Positions 45,429 to 54,545 of a stretch of 64,000 bases of DNA are shown piece by piece (position 1 is the first letter of the stretch; the number at the start of each line of letters is the position of its first letter). Origin of the DNA: Pirellulaceae bacterium (lineage in GTDB: Bacteria; Planctomycetota; Planctomycetia; Pirellulales; Pirellulaceae); NCBI GenBank assembly GCA_028280445.1, contig JANQLU010000047.1, positions 1 to 64,000 on the forward strand, read 5' to 3'. Made by a program: the position numbers and the translations under genes. The notes below the pieces were generated by a model. The model ran no database searches. It worked only from the letters and a program-made list of their open reading frames with translations, and had not been told where the DNA came from.

Positions 45429-46226
45429 CTATTGGCTTACAGGGTTTTCTGGAAAAACGCCGTTGGCGACTTCTTTTTCAAACTCATCCATCAGCGGCCA
45501 GTTAACGGCGCATGTTCCAAAATCTGCCATATTCAAGTAACCCTGCAAACGACCAATCGTGCGATCAATCAACTGGTCATCTTTTCGGAAAACAGGGCCG
45601 TGGCTGGGACAAAGCCACTCGACGTCGCTTTCGCGTATTCGCTCCAACGATGCGATGAATTGAGTCAAATCACTTCCGTGATGAGCATCAATCGCTCCAA
45701 CACAACCATCTCGGTAAATGTTGTCGCCGCTAAACAAGATATTGCCTAATCGAAACGACAATTGACTGTCGGTATGTCCCGGCGTGAGCCAAACATCGAG
45801 TTCCAAATTCCCAACCTTAATCACGTCGCCTTCGTCGATCAGATGTTCGGTCTCGACGCTGGGCATCTCCAAATCGATGCCTTGTGCAGGAATTTCGGCA
45901 AACGTATGCAGTCGATCACCTTTTTTGAGCGGTTCAGCCGCTTTGGGATGCGCGGCCACGGGCGCACGCAAAATCTGTTTGATTTTGGCCAACCCTTGAA
46001 CATGATCCACGTCGGCGTGAGTGGCGATCAACATCTGGCAATTGGCAAACGGAAAATCCAACTGGCGGACCAGATCGACAACTTCATCGACCACTTCTTC
46101 GTAGCCGATGTCGATCATCACCCACTGGTCCCCGTCATAAACGATATAAACATTGCATCCCAAAACATGGCCAAGTTGATAATTCAGTTCGATCACGTTC
46201 GGAAAAATGGGTTTGCGCTGGATCAT
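45429..46226 (-). CDS. Metallo-beta-lactamase-fold hydrolase
   Basis: 265 residues. Ligand motifs are TH70-A-D72-V-D74-H75, GHT in TPGHTDSQLS, the bridging D in FSGDNIYRDG and a late His in CPSHGP. The canonical HxHxDH has D in place of the second His, so the two-metal site may be altered. No signal peptide. Members of the fold hydrolyse thioesters, lactones or phosphate esters; none is singled out. It is a single gene with an empty gap upstream. Confidence 0.85.
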   Translation of the reverse strand: MIQRKPIFPNVIELNYQLGHVLGCNVYIVYDGDQWVMIDIGYEEVVDEVVDLVRQLDFPFANCQMLIATHADVDHVQGLAKIKQILRAPVAAHPKAAEPLKKGDRLHTFAEIPAQGIDLEMPSVETEHLIDEGDVIKVGNLELDVWLTPGHTDSQLSFRLGNILFSGDNIYRDGCVGAIDAHHGSDLTQFIASLERIRESDVEWLCPSHGPVFRKDDQLIDRTIGRLQGYLNMADFGTCAVNWPLMDEFEKEVANGVFPENPVSQ

Positions 46227-46635
46227 TTAATGAGTTGATAATGTGAGAAAATGCGCCAATGAAATGATATCCGACCAGTCTACGCGGTTCAATTTTTGCT
46301 TTCAACCGAAAGGTTTCCATAAAGAATTGCGTCTAACATTTGGCAGCTCGCGAAGTGTCTGGAATCGTATAGAAGTTTCCGTTTGGGAAGGATTTCACTG
46401 TTTTTTTGCGATTTTCTGCAATCAAAACGGGTCCTCCAGTTGCCAAAATTGTTAGATATCGACTTAAAACGCGGTTGAAAGGCTCAGTTTCTGCCCGTGA
46501 CCTAAAAGCCAAATGGTAAAATAATGGTGAGAAGACATTGGTTCCGGTAACAGATGATTGCCATCCCAATAAACATCGGCGATATTTTCTTGCGACCGAC
46601 ACCAATTTGAATGACGACCTGAAAGGAACGACTCT
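46227..46635. other. 409-bp gap with no supported element
   Basis: It lies between the divergent MBL and protease genes. I find none of the repeat families, no hairpin with a T-run and no good promoter match; AAAGGA at 46620-46627 is the protease Shine-Dalgarno. An antisense frame at 46333-46689 overlaps the protease start and looks like chance. Confidence 0.5.
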
Positions 46636-47694
46636 ATGAATAATCGGTTTTACCTGAACAACTCGACGTTCAGCAAGTATCTTCGTCATTTACATTGGAG
46701 TTTGTTGGCCAGTATCTGCTGCCTTGCCCTGTCTCCTGCCATCGCAACTGCTCAAAGTGAAAAAGCCACTAAAAAGCAGGACGATGAAAATCTGACGCTG
46801 GACGAAATTTTTGCAGGTAAAAACCCGAAATCGATCGACGACCTGCGGGCGATGCAGCAACATGTTCGCGAACTGTCCGAGCGACTCAAACCTGTCACCG
46901 TATCGCTTCGCGTCAACGGCGCCCAAGGCAGTGGCGTAATCATTAGTCGAGATGGATATATTTTGACCGCCGCTCACGTGATTGGAAAACCGAATCAACC
47001 CGTGACCGTTATTTTTGATGATGGCCGCACCGCAAAAGCAAAATCTCTTGGGCTGAACCACAACTATGATTCTGGTCTGGTCAAAATCACCGACGAAGGC
47101 AATTGGCCCTATGTCGATATGGGTGAGTCCAAACCGCTCAAACGTGGCCAGTGGGTCGTTTCCATTGGACACCCTGGCGGATTCGACAAAATTCGCGGCG
47201 GCGTTGTTCGTCTCGGTCGAGTCATCTTCAACAATACCAACGTTCTCAACACCGACTGCACTTTGGTGGGTGGCGATTCAGGCGGACCGTTGTTCGATAT
47301 GGATGGAAACGTGATCGGCATTCACAGTCGCATCGGAATGAACATCCGACAAAACATGCATGTGCCCGTCGACATTTTTGGTAAAGAGTGGATCAAACTC
47401 GAAAAAGGTGAAGAGATTGGTCGGCGACGCTCCATGACGCCGTCCACCAGTTTCAAAGATCGTTTTGGTTACAAGCTAAGTTACCGGCTGAAAGTCGACG
47501 AAGTCACGTCAGAAATCGAAAAAGCTGGTTTGAAAAACGGCGACACGATTAAAAAATTCAACAACACAAAAGTCGATAGTCGACTGCAGCTACGGCCAGC
47601 TGGATTTTATAAAATGAAAAAAGACGACGAATACGAACTGACAATTGACCGCGACGGCAAGGAGATGAAAGTCAAACTAAAGGTTCTTAAATAG
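46636..47694 (+). CDS. Exported trypsin-like serine protease with PDZ domain
   Basis: 352 residues with AAAGGA before the ATG. The signal peptide ends near AIATAQ (residue 40). The catalytic domain carries the full triad: H114 in TAAHVIG, D145 in NHNYDSGLVKI and S215 in GGDSGGPLFD. A C-terminal PDZ domain (about 275-350) contains the VTSEIEKAGLKNGDTIKKFNN carboxylate-binding region. This is the DegP/HtrA layout with one PDZ, acting on misfolded proteins outside the cytosol. It is 51 bp upstream of a related pseudoprotease gene, very probably in one operon. Confidence 0.9.
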   Translation: MNNRFYLNNSTFSKYLRHLHWSLLASICCLALSPAIATAQSEKATKKQDDENLTLDEIFAGKNPKSIDDLRAMQQHVRELSERLKPVTVSLRVNGAQGSGVIISRDGYILTAAHVIGKPNQPVTVIFDDGRTAKAKSLGLNHNYDSGLVKITDEGNWPYVDMGESKPLKRGQWVVSIGHPGGFDKIRGGVVRLGRVIFNNTNVLNTDCTLVGGDSGGPLFDMDGNVIGIHSRIGMNIRQNMHVPVDIFGKEWIKLEKGEEIGRRRSMTPSTSFKDRFGYKLSYRLKVDEVTSEIEKAGLKNGDTIKKFNNTKVDSRLQLRPAGFYKMKKDDEYELTIDRDGKEMKVKLKVLK

Positions 47695-47745
47695 CGTCCC
47701 GGTCTTTGTTTATGGCAACAAAAAATCATATCAGTTGAGTTCATC

Positions 47746-49224
47746 ATGAAATATTCGAAAAAACTTTCTTCTCTCACTTTGTTTTCGGCACTGTTGATCG
47801 CCTTGGTCGCAAGTCCTTTGGCAGCACAGTCAGCACCCCCCAAGGACTCGCCAAAGCAGGAAAAATCGGCGACTCCCAAAACAGAAAAACCGGCTGAAAA
47901 AAAACAGGAAGACAAAAAATCTCCTGAAAAAAAGCAGGAAACAAAGAAGCCCGAAGCCAAGAAACAAGAGCCAATAAGTACCCGTTCGCGCGCCAGTTCG
48001 TTTTACAAAGAAAATTCTCAACTTCGAAAGTTATTTGAACCGGTTGTCGCCGAAGCCAAGCAACACACGGTTTCGGTTTTGCGCGGTACGAGACGTGTCG
48101 CTTACGGAGTCATTGTCGATTCAACGGGTTTGATTTTGACGAAAAGCAGCGAGCTTCGCAGCCCTCTGAAGTGTCGTTTACCCGGACGAAAAGAGCCGGT
48201 TGATGCAACGATTTTTGGAATCGACCCCGAAACCGATCTGGCTCTGCTCAAAGTCAACGAAACCATGTTGCCGTTTCAGCGATTTGATCCTCAATATAAA
48301 TCGCCTGCGGTTGGCAGTTGGGTTGCCGTTCCTGACACTACCGGATCTCCAATTTCCATTGGAGTCGTCAGTGTCGGTGACCGCAAAATTCCGCCCGCTA
48401 GCGGATTTATGGGAGTTCAATTGGCGCAAGCACCGTCGAAAAACGGTGTCAAAGTCGATTTGGTTATGCCTGGGTTGCCGGCCGACAATGCTGGTGTCAA
48501 GGTCAACGATATCATCATCGAGGTCAACGGTGTCAAAACACCCAACCGAGTCAAATTGATTGAGGTCGTCAGCAAAAAACGTCCCGGCTCAAAAATCGAC
48601 GTTACCGTAGTTCGTGATGGAAAAAACAAAAAAGTTCAAATCGTTTTGGGTGATCGAGAAAAACTAAACGCCCGGGAACAAGCTCGATCCAATCAGCAAA
48701 ATACGATGAGCGGTTCTCGAAGCGACCGACGCAAAGATTTCCCGCTGGCATTTCGTCACGACGGCTATCTCGTTCGTACCGAGGTTGGCGGCCCAGTCGT
48801 TGATCTCGATGGCAAAGTCGTCGGTATCAATATCGCTCGTGGTGGTCGCGTCGAAAGCTTGGCGCTGCCCAATAGCATTGTTTTCGGCGTCATCGAAAAA
48901 TTGAAAACCGGCAACTTCAAACCGTCGATTGTCAATAAAGGGAAAATCGAGCTGATTGAAAAACAACTTACCGCGATGGAAAAAAACACGAAGTTGGATG
49001 ACAAAAAATTGGAACTGCGTCAAGAATACGAGACGCAAGAAGCAATTGCCGATCAGTTGAAAAAAACGATTGAGAATATTCAAAAGCAAATCGACGCTGC
49101 TGAAAAAGAGAAAAAAGCGGCACAGGCAAAACTGAAAAAATTGAAAACCGAACGTGATTTGTTTGAGAAAAATCGCAAAGAACTGAAAAAGCAACTCGAA
49201 CGTTTAAAAACCGGTATGGGTTAA
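47746..49224 (+). CDS. Exported pseudoprotease with inserted PDZ domain
   Basis: 492 residues. The signal peptide ends near PLAAQ, followed by a Lys/Glu/Pro linker to about residue 75. The trypsin-like core is recognisable but the triad is lost: TAAHVI is replaced by LTKSSEL (His to Ser) and GDSGG by TEVGGPV (Ser to Val), while DPETDLALLKV keeps the Asp. A PDZ domain (GFMGVQLAQ to VTVVRDG) lies between the Asp strand and the former Ser site, that is, inside the fold. A coiled coil of about 90 residues closes the chain. It is probably a binding partner or regulator of the protease upstream. Confidence 0.85.
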   Translation: MKYSKKLSSLTLFSALLIALVASPLAAQSAPPKDSPKQEKSATPKTEKPAEKKQEDKKSPEKKQETKKPEAKKQEPISTRSRASSFYKENSQLRKLFEPVVAEAKQHTVSVLRGTRRVAYGVIVDSTGLILTKSSELRSPLKCRLPGRKEPVDATIFGIDPETDLALLKVNETMLPFQRFDPQYKSPAVGSWVAVPDTTGSPISIGVVSVGDRKIPPASGFMGVQLAQAPSKNGVKVDLVMPGLPADNAGVKVNDIIIEVNGVKTPNRVKLIEVVSKKRPGSKIDVTVVRDGKNKKVQIVLGDREKLNAREQARSNQQNTMSGSRSDRRKDFPLAFRHDGYLVRTEVGGPVVDLDGKVVGINIARGGRVESLALPNSIVFGVIEKLKTGNFKPSIVNKGKIELIEKQLTAMEKNTKLDDKKLELRQEYETQEAIADQLKKTIENIQKQIDAAEKEKKAAQAKLKKLKTERDLFEKNRKELKKQLERLKTGMG

Positions 49225-49247
49225 TTTTCGTTTCTAAAAAAAACAAC

Positions 49248-49282
49248 AACCTCAAGCATCATCCAGTGCTTGAGGTTTTTTT
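49248..49282. terminator. Terminator shared by convergent pseudoprotease and ruvX
   Basis: AACCTCAAGCA (49248-49258) pairs with TGCTTGAGGTT (49267-49277), followed by T-runs on the plus strand (49276-49282) and, beyond an A-rich stretch, on the minus strand. The ruvX stop codon falls in the left arm. Confidence 0.87.
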
Positions 49283-49743
49283 GTGTCACGATTGGATTCG
49301 AGAAAAGCAGACAACAGAATTTGTGCGGCCAGTTTATCCAATCGGGCTTTTCGTTTCTTCTTGGTCAGCTCGGCGTCCAGCAAGTACTGTTCGGCAATGA
49401 CTGACGTAAATCGTTCGTCGTAAAAAGTCACTGGCAGACCCGTCAATTCCTGAAGCCATTTGCCAAACTCGCGCGATTCAATCGATTTCTGGCTTTCGTC
49501 GCCACTCAGATGAACCGGCAATCCGACGACAAATCCAACCAATTGTTCTTCCTCAGCCAATCGGGCGAAAAAATCTGCGTCGTGCTTGAGCCCCCGACGA
49601 GTGTAATTTTCCAGCGGGCTGGCTAATGACTGCTCGGCATTGCAAATCGCGATGCCAATTCGCACAGTTCCATAGTCGATACCCGCCAAACGCCCTGTCC
49701 GCGGCACACTCTCCGATTTCGATTTGTCATCTCCAGTATTCAA
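49252..49743 (-). CDS. ruvX: Holliday junction resolvase-like protein RuvX (YqgF)
   Basis: 163 residues with an RNase H-like fold: GIDYGTVRIGIA holds the first catalytic Asp, FVVGLPVHLSGDES the second strand, and YDERFTSVIAE with DKLAAQILLSAFLE the rest. The family removes extra rRNA ends (YqgF) and is proposed to resolve recombination junctions. The start lies four bases after the lipase gene, so the two are translationally linked. Its last codons form the terminator arm. Confidence 0.93.
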   Translation of the reverse strand: MNTGDDKSKSESVPRTGRLAGIDYGTVRIGIAICNAEQSLASPLENYTRRGLKHDADFFARLAEEEQLVGFVVGLPVHLSGDESQKSIESREFGKWLQELTGLPVTFYDERFTSVIAEQYLLDAELTKKKRKARLDKLAAQILLSAFLESNRDTKKPQALDDA

Positions 49744-49747
49744 TTTT

Positions 49748-50620
49748 TTATTCAGAAAAATGACCTGTTTTTAAAAACCGCACGGTTGCTGCGATGACTT
49801 TTTTGTCTTTCATGATCGTACCGTGCATCAAGAAATCTTCGTAGCGGTCAGTTTCATTTTCCAGTTGAGTTTCCGCCAAACTCACGGTCCAATCGTCCGG
49901 CCCTGGCAAAAAAGGATTGCTCAAAAAATGCAATTTTTGCTGGGCACCCGCGATCACCCCAAATTCCAAGTCAGGAACGGCGAGTTCGGATTTAACTTCA
50001 TCCCAGCGCCAGGAAAACTCACGCCCTCCGACTCCGGAAATGACGTTAAACAACAAACTGAATTTCAACCACCGCGCCAATTTGGAACCTTGATTTGGCG
50101 GAGCAATCATCACCATGCGATGCAATGATTTTTGTTGCGACGATTCGGGTTGCTGCTGGAGATCGTACAAAAATCGACGCACCACCAGATTCCCCATGCT
50201 GTGTCCAACGAAACTGACTTGCCCGAAAGGCAGATGTTCAACGACGCTACTCAAACCTCGAGCATTGTCTTGAATGCGCTGGCGCGTGCTCGCGTAGCTG
50301 AGCCTGGCGGTTTCAAATCCAGCTTCTTGAATCGCGCGTTCCATTTTGCGAAGCGTGTTTCGTGTACGATTCATTCCGTGCAGCAACAGAACAATCGGCC
50401 CATCGGTTGGCAAATCGTTCGGTGCAATTTCATCAAACCTTGCCACACATTGTTCGTAGCTGCCACTTTCAACCAAACGGTTCTCTGGATCGAGAATTCG
50501 CGCCCGCTGCATCCGCCAATGCCGCTGCAACCGCCAACCGTGGCACCACCGCCAATCTGTCCAAAATTGGAGGCCGCCCAAAGTTTTGCGTCCCGTCGGT
50601 TTTGAATTGCTATCCATCAA
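49748..50620 (-). CDS. Alpha/beta hydrolase (lipase-like)
   Basis: 290 residues, no signal peptide. Oxyanion LLLHGMNRTRNTL, nucleophile elbow FVGHSMGNLVVR (Ser) and a late His near FLMHGTI are visible; the acid is likely D in the GPDDWTVS segment. The pattern fits the triacylglycerol-lipase/PGAP1-like group that binds long acyl chains. An N-terminal Trp/Arg-rich stretch (FWTDWRWCHGWRLQ) precedes the fold. It is the first gene of a two-gene unit with ruvX. Confidence 0.82.
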   Translation of the reverse strand: MMDSNSKPTGRKTLGGLQFWTDWRWCHGWRLQRHWRMQRARILDPENRLVESGSYEQCVARFDEIAPNDLPTDGPIVLLLHGMNRTRNTLRKMERAIQEAGFETARLSYASTRQRIQDNARGLSSVVEHLPFGQVSFVGHSMGNLVVRRFLYDLQQQPESSQQKSLHRMVMIAPPNQGSKLARWLKFSLLFNVISGVGGREFSWRWDEVKSELAVPDLEFGVIAGAQQKLHFLSNPFLPGPDDWTVSLAETQLENETDRYEDFLMHGTIMKDKKVIAATVRFLKTGHFSE

Positions 50621-50708
50621 ACGGTTCTTGAGTATTGGTACTCGAAATACGTTTCTACTTCGTTTGTTAAAGTGTCATTGACGTTTTAGGCCTGAAAACT
50701 TTCATTTC

Positions 50709-50850
50709 GAGTGCCACTGGCTCTGCCAGTGTTTTTTGTTTCGGTTTCGACACAAGTGTCAAAAATCATAACCCGAAGCGTGAGCGAGGGAACTCAGCCA
50801 CACCGATGTGTAGCGAAACGCGGTCCCTCACTAACGTTTCGGGTTATGAT
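50709..50850. repeat. CACTGGC and CTCACTNACGTTTCG repeats
   Basis: CACTGGCTCTGCCAGTG at 50713-50729 and one member of the hairpin family of 41.3-41.5 kb, with AACCCGAAGCGTGAGCGAGG and CCCTCACTAACGTTTCGGGTT near 50769-50847. The gap to the downstream gene holds no gene. Confidence 0.82.
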
Positions 50851-50922
50851 TCCAATCACCATTGTCTATGGCACTAATACTGCTTCGCAAACCCACGACG
50901 TTCTACATATCGTCGAAACGGC

Positions 50923-52005
50923 TCACAGATACTCGTTCATTTCTCGCGATTCCAGTGCAGCAACAATTTTTTTCACATCCGCTTCGCGTGATTTGTGAAC
51001 GACCAACGTTGCATCGGCCGTGCGGATGACGATGCAGTCCTCCATTCCAACCGTTGCCACGAGATGGCCATCATCATTGTCGTTGCGAACAATGCAATTT
51101 TTGGTATCAACGGTCAGTTGGTTTCCAATTAATGTATTGGCATCCTGATCTTGTCCAACCAACCGCTCGAGTGCTGTCCAATTTCCAACATCGTCCCAAT
51201 CAAACGGCGCTTGAACAACGCAAACCGGTTGATATTTTTCCATCACCGCAAAGTCAATTGAGACACCCTGGATCGCATGAAATTCGCGATTCAAAACTTC
51301 GTCGAACGACGGACTGCCGATGGCCAGTCCAATCGTATCGATGTGAGCCGCCATTTGCGGTTCGAATTTTCTCAACGCGTTCAAAATCGTTTTTGCTTTC
51401 CAGACGAAAATTCCTGAATTCCAATAAAACGAGCCTTGTTCGAGAAATTGTTCTGCGGTTTGCAAATCGGGCTTTTCACGAAACCGTTCAACGTTAAACG
51501 TCTCGGGACCGTCGGTCGGAATCGTATCTCCGCGCTCGATATAACCAAACACCGTCGCTGGATAACTTGGTTTGATCCCGAATGTCAAAATGCGGTTGGG
51601 ATTCTCGTCAACCAATTGCGTGGCGTGTTTGATCGCCGATTGAAAAGCTTCGGTATCGGAAATGACATGATCCGACGGCATGACCACCATGGTTCCGTCT
51701 TCGTCGGCCGCGGCGACCAGCGCGGCGGCAAGTCCCACACATGGTGCGGTGTCACGTTTACATGGCTCTCCCAAAACACATTCTGCTGGAATGTCTGGCA
51801 GCTGCTGTCTGATTTTGTCGGTTAGGCGTGTATTGGTAACAATGCGAACGTTTTCAACGGGACAAAGGCCTGCCATCCGACGAACCGTTGCTTGAATCAT
51901 CGTTTCGGCGCCGGTGATCGCTAACAGCTGTTTCGGATGATCTTGCCGGCTGGCAGGCCAAAATCGAGTGCCTGCACCACCGGCCATAATTATTGCGTGG
52001 ATCAT
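50923..52005 (-). CDS. manC: Mannose-1-phosphate guanylyltransferase
   Basis: About 360 residues from the ATG at 52005; a TTG nine codons upstream is in frame. The nucleotidyl-transfer signature MAGGAGTRFWPASRQDHPKQ lies at residues 7-26, with MPSDHVI metal-binding aspartate, FWNSGIFVWK and the GDP-Man-specific APFDWDDVGNWTAL. It makes GDP-mannose from mannose-1-phosphate and GTP. It is the short form without a fused isomerase; the separate isomerase gene manA lies in this window near 61 kb. This is one step of activated-sugar supply for the cell envelope. Confidence 0.92.
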   Translation of the reverse strand: MIHAIIMAGGAGTRFWPASRQDHPKQLLAITGAETMIQATVRRMAGLCPVENVRIVTNTRLTDKIRQQLPDIPAECVLGEPCKRDTAPCVGLAAALVAAADEDGTMVVMPSDHVISDTEAFQSAIKHATQLVDENPNRILTFGIKPSYPATVFGYIERGDTIPTDGPETFNVERFREKPDLQTAEQFLEQGSFYWNSGIFVWKAKTILNALRKFEPQMAAHIDTIGLAIGSPSFDEVLNREFHAIQGVSIDFAVMEKYQPVCVVQAPFDWDDVGNWTALERLVGQDQDANTLIGNQLTVDTKNCIVRNDNDDGHLVATVGMEDCIVIRTADATLVVHKSREADVKKIVAALESREMNEYL

Positions 52006-52032
52006 ATTTGCTTTCTCAAATTCTCTGATCAA

Positions 52033-52091
52033 GTAGGGCCGGTTCCCACCGGCCGTTTTGTTGGATTCGGCCGGTGGGAACCGGCCCTACT
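52033..52091. repeat. Perfect inverted pair of GGCCGG repeats
   Basis: TAGGGCCGGTTCCCACCGGCC at 52034-52054 and its reverse complement at 52072-52091 around a 17-base spacer. The mirror layout can fold into a long stem between manC and the UDPGP gene. Confidence 0.88.
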
Positions 52092-52127
52092 AGTCGTAAT
52101 TTTTCAAGTCAATATTTGGTCACCAAC

Positions 52128-53528
52128 TCAAACCAAATAGGTTGGCTCGCTAATGATACCACCACGTTCCATTTTTTCGGCCAGTTGCTTTTCGTGAATC
52201 GCAAACAACGGACTGATCTCCACGGGAACTCCCGAATCCACCGTGACACCGATTTCGTTCAGCCACCGTTTGTGTTGATCGACCATGGCCGCTTTTGTCG
52301 TTTCTGCCGTTTCCGTTGTTGCCGGCGGTGCATTTTTTACAGCGGCAAATCCATCTGCCGGATCAACTTCGATGGCCAAGGCGTTGGCGGCAAACGGAAG
52401 TAGGTCAAAAATAAATTTTTCAAACTTAACAGCGTTCGGTTCGCTTGGGTCAACCAGATTTCCAGCTTCATCGACGAACGGCACTTTTTTGTAGGCCCTG
52501 TGAAATGGTAAGCTGCCATCGTTTTCCACAACTCGTTTTAAAAACGATGTTTCAAAGGCATGGACGGCAATACTGCCCGCCCATAATTTGAGATTGCCTG
52601 CCTCATCCGTTTGTTCGGCGTATTGGGGTGGCAAATCACTGTACTCAATAATCTGAACTCGCCCGTCGATGCTGACCAAATTCCCCACGCGTTGCAACGG
52701 TTCGGATTTTCGCACGACTTGGGATGTCATCTCGGACGCTAACAATTTGTGATAACCGATCGTTAGCGGATCACAAACTTGCATCAACGGGTTGTCAATT
52801 TGTCCATAGAAAATCGTTTCGATGCCACGATCCTGCATGGTTTGCAAACACCCGTGTTTTTGTAATGCAGCAACCATGCCACCGTGACCATCTGGACTGG
52901 TAAACAACCGATCCTTGGCCGCGAGTAGCAGATTTCCCGTCTGTCGATCCACCGCAGGCATCGTCCCCTGACAAAAAACCTGGCAATCATCAGCCGGTAT
53001 TCCAAAATTGTGATGCAACGTCAAAAAATCGACCGTGTCCTGATCGGTCGCGGGACTGGACATGACAAACAACGGAATGGTCTTGCCGTAATACCGAGAG
53101 TAGCCCAGAACTTTCTCAAAAATCACTTGAAACAAGCTGTTGTTCGAAATGGGCCCGATAGGATACATCCCTTTGGGTTTGTCAAACCCGAGCCTGGAAC
53201 CTTGGCCGCCTGCGACAAGAATCATTCCGACTTTACCGTCTCGCAACAATTGTTCACCACAATCGATTGCCTCATCGCGGCTGAATTTCTCGTGCCCCTG
53301 CCCGAGCGCGATCGCAGCTGGAGGTTCCGCCCGACTGGCCAATTCGCTCCAATCGCAATCAGACGATTCGTTGGCAAACAGTGACCGGATCTCTTCGAAG
53401 TCAATCTGCCCAATCTGATCCAGGAGCTGAACTCGTTGTTCGTCGTCGAGCTGTTCCATAAACGCCAACAAATGTTGTTGACCAACATCGGCAAGGATCG
53501 ATTCGATTTCTAGCTGCAGATTATTCAT
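52128..53528 (-). CDS. UDP-sugar pyrophosphorylase (UDPGP type 1 family)
   Basis: 466 residues of the eukaryote-like UDPGP/AGX type. The nucleotide loop LVAGGQGSRLGFDKPKG, MSSPATDQDT, CQGTMPAVD, SPDGHGGMVAAL and FYGQIDNPLM mark uridylyltransferases acting on GlcNAc-1-P or glucose-1-P. GQIDNPL carries the uridine-contacting segment. The N-terminal 60 residues are helical. It is probably the UDP-N-acetylglucosamine or UDP-glucose enzyme; the sequence does not decide between them. It lies 10 bp downstream of a membrane-protein gene, likely in one operon with it. Confidence 0.85.
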   Translation of the reverse strand: MNNLQLEIESILADVGQQHLLAFMEQLDDEQRVQLLDQIGQIDFEEIRSLFANESSDCDWSELASRAEPPAAIALGQGHEKFSRDEAIDCGEQLLRDGKVGMILVAGGQGSRLGFDKPKGMYPIGPISNNSLFQVIFEKVLGYSRYYGKTIPLFVMSSPATDQDTVDFLTLHHNFGIPADDCQVFCQGTMPAVDRQTGNLLLAAKDRLFTSPDGHGGMVAALQKHGCLQTMQDRGIETIFYGQIDNPLMQVCDPLTIGYHKLLASEMTSQVVRKSEPLQRVGNLVSIDGRVQIIEYSDLPPQYAEQTDEAGNLKLWAGSIAVHAFETSFLKRVVENDGSLPFHRAYKKVPFVDEAGNLVDPSEPNAVKFEKFIFDLLPFAANALAIEVDPADGFAAVKNAPPATTETAETTKAAMVDQHKRWLNEIGVTVDSGVPVEISPLFAIHEKQLAEKMERGGIISEPTYLV

Positions 53529-53538
53529 CTTCGTTTCG

Positions 53539-54483
53539 CTATCCCGCTGCAGAAAGTTTTTGCTGATTCACATGTGAAATCAAGAACTTGATGAGAATTT
53601 CAGTCCCAACAGGGTTGGTATCGATCAGCTTGATTTCCGCTCGAATACCAAATCGGGTTGCATCGGTGATTTTGACATTGATAGGCGGTCCCGCCAGTTG
53701 TTGAAATTCAATCGCCGGTGTTTCAGCTAGGCTTGGATAAAATGGGATATGGACGACACCTGAATTTTCATCGGCGGCAAACGATTGTCTGATGCTGGCT
53801 ACCACCGTGATTTCGTTGTCGCGCGATGTATAAACAATTTTTCTGATTACATCGTCTGTTGATTCGTCTGACTCGTCATTCTCGTCCATTGGTGCCGCGC
53901 CCGGCCCGTCTTGTTGACACAATGAAAGTAAAAGCGCGTCGTTCGAGCAATCGTGATCGTCGTCGACAATTTCGTCTGCAACCGTCTGGTTGGATTCGCT
54001 CAATTCTGGCGTTTCGTTGTCCGGTCGTTCGTCATCGCTGGTTTCGGACAAATTCGATTGAAAGCTTGACTTCTTCACCAACGCCTCAGCAATGCAAACA
54101 CCGAGCAAAAAAAATGGTCCAACCAGCCAGAAGGTTGAAATCGACAATACGACGGACCAGACCAGCACGACCATCCATGCGTTTGAAATCGGGAAATTCG
54201 TTCGTCCGCCTTCATTCGGCTGTTCGACCAATCGTTTGGCAATTAAAGCGATCGAAATCAGCAACAACGCCAATATTGCGGGTAATTGCTCGACTCCGCC
54301 ACCAATCGCAGACCGTACGCAGATCGTCAACAACAACCCCACGGCAACCAAGCTCGAAACTTGTAACACCGTCGTCGTCGATATCGATGAACAAATGGCC
54401 GCAAAATGTTGGCGAAAAGTACTCAAAGGGATAGCTGAAACTCTGGCAACGATCTGGTAATTTGAACAGAATAAAAAATTCAA
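53539..54483 (-). CDS. Membrane protein with acidic linker and beta-rich C-terminus
   Basis: About 314 residues from a TTG at 54483; an unclear start means the N-terminus may be shorter. Three hydrophobic helices (about 40-60, 68-85, 103-130) precede an acidic, disordered linker dominated by Asp/Glu/Ser. The C-terminal 110 residues look like a small beta domain (KIVYTSRDNEITVVASIRQSF, PINVKITDATRFGIRAEIKL) of PilZ-like appearance, though the signature RxxxR is not clear. It is the upstream gene of the UDPGP pair and could place or regulate sugar transfer at the membrane. Confidence 0.6.
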   Translation of the reverse strand: MNFLFCSNYQIVARVSAIPLSTFRQHFAAICSSISTTTVLQVSSLVAVGLLLTICVRSAIGGGVEQLPAILALLLISIALIAKRLVEQPNEGGRTNFPISNAWMVVLVWSVVLSISTFWLVGPFFLLGVCIAEALVKKSSFQSNLSETSDDERPDNETPELSESNQTVADEIVDDDHDCSNDALLLSLCQQDGPGAAPMDENDESDESTDDVIRKIVYTSRDNEITVVASIRQSFAADENSGVVHIPFYPSLAETPAIEFQQLAGPPINVKITDATRFGIRAEIKLIDTNPVGTEILIKFLISHVNQQKLSAAG

Positions 54484-54545
54484 GCGTTTTAATAAACGTC
54501 AAAGTTATCGTGGAATACGCCAATTCATTCTTGTGTGAGCCAAAA

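Noticed and set aside
46333..46689. 118-residue antisense frame across the protease start
   Set aside because: It overlaps the protease signal peptide on the opposite strand and has no motif or good start context.
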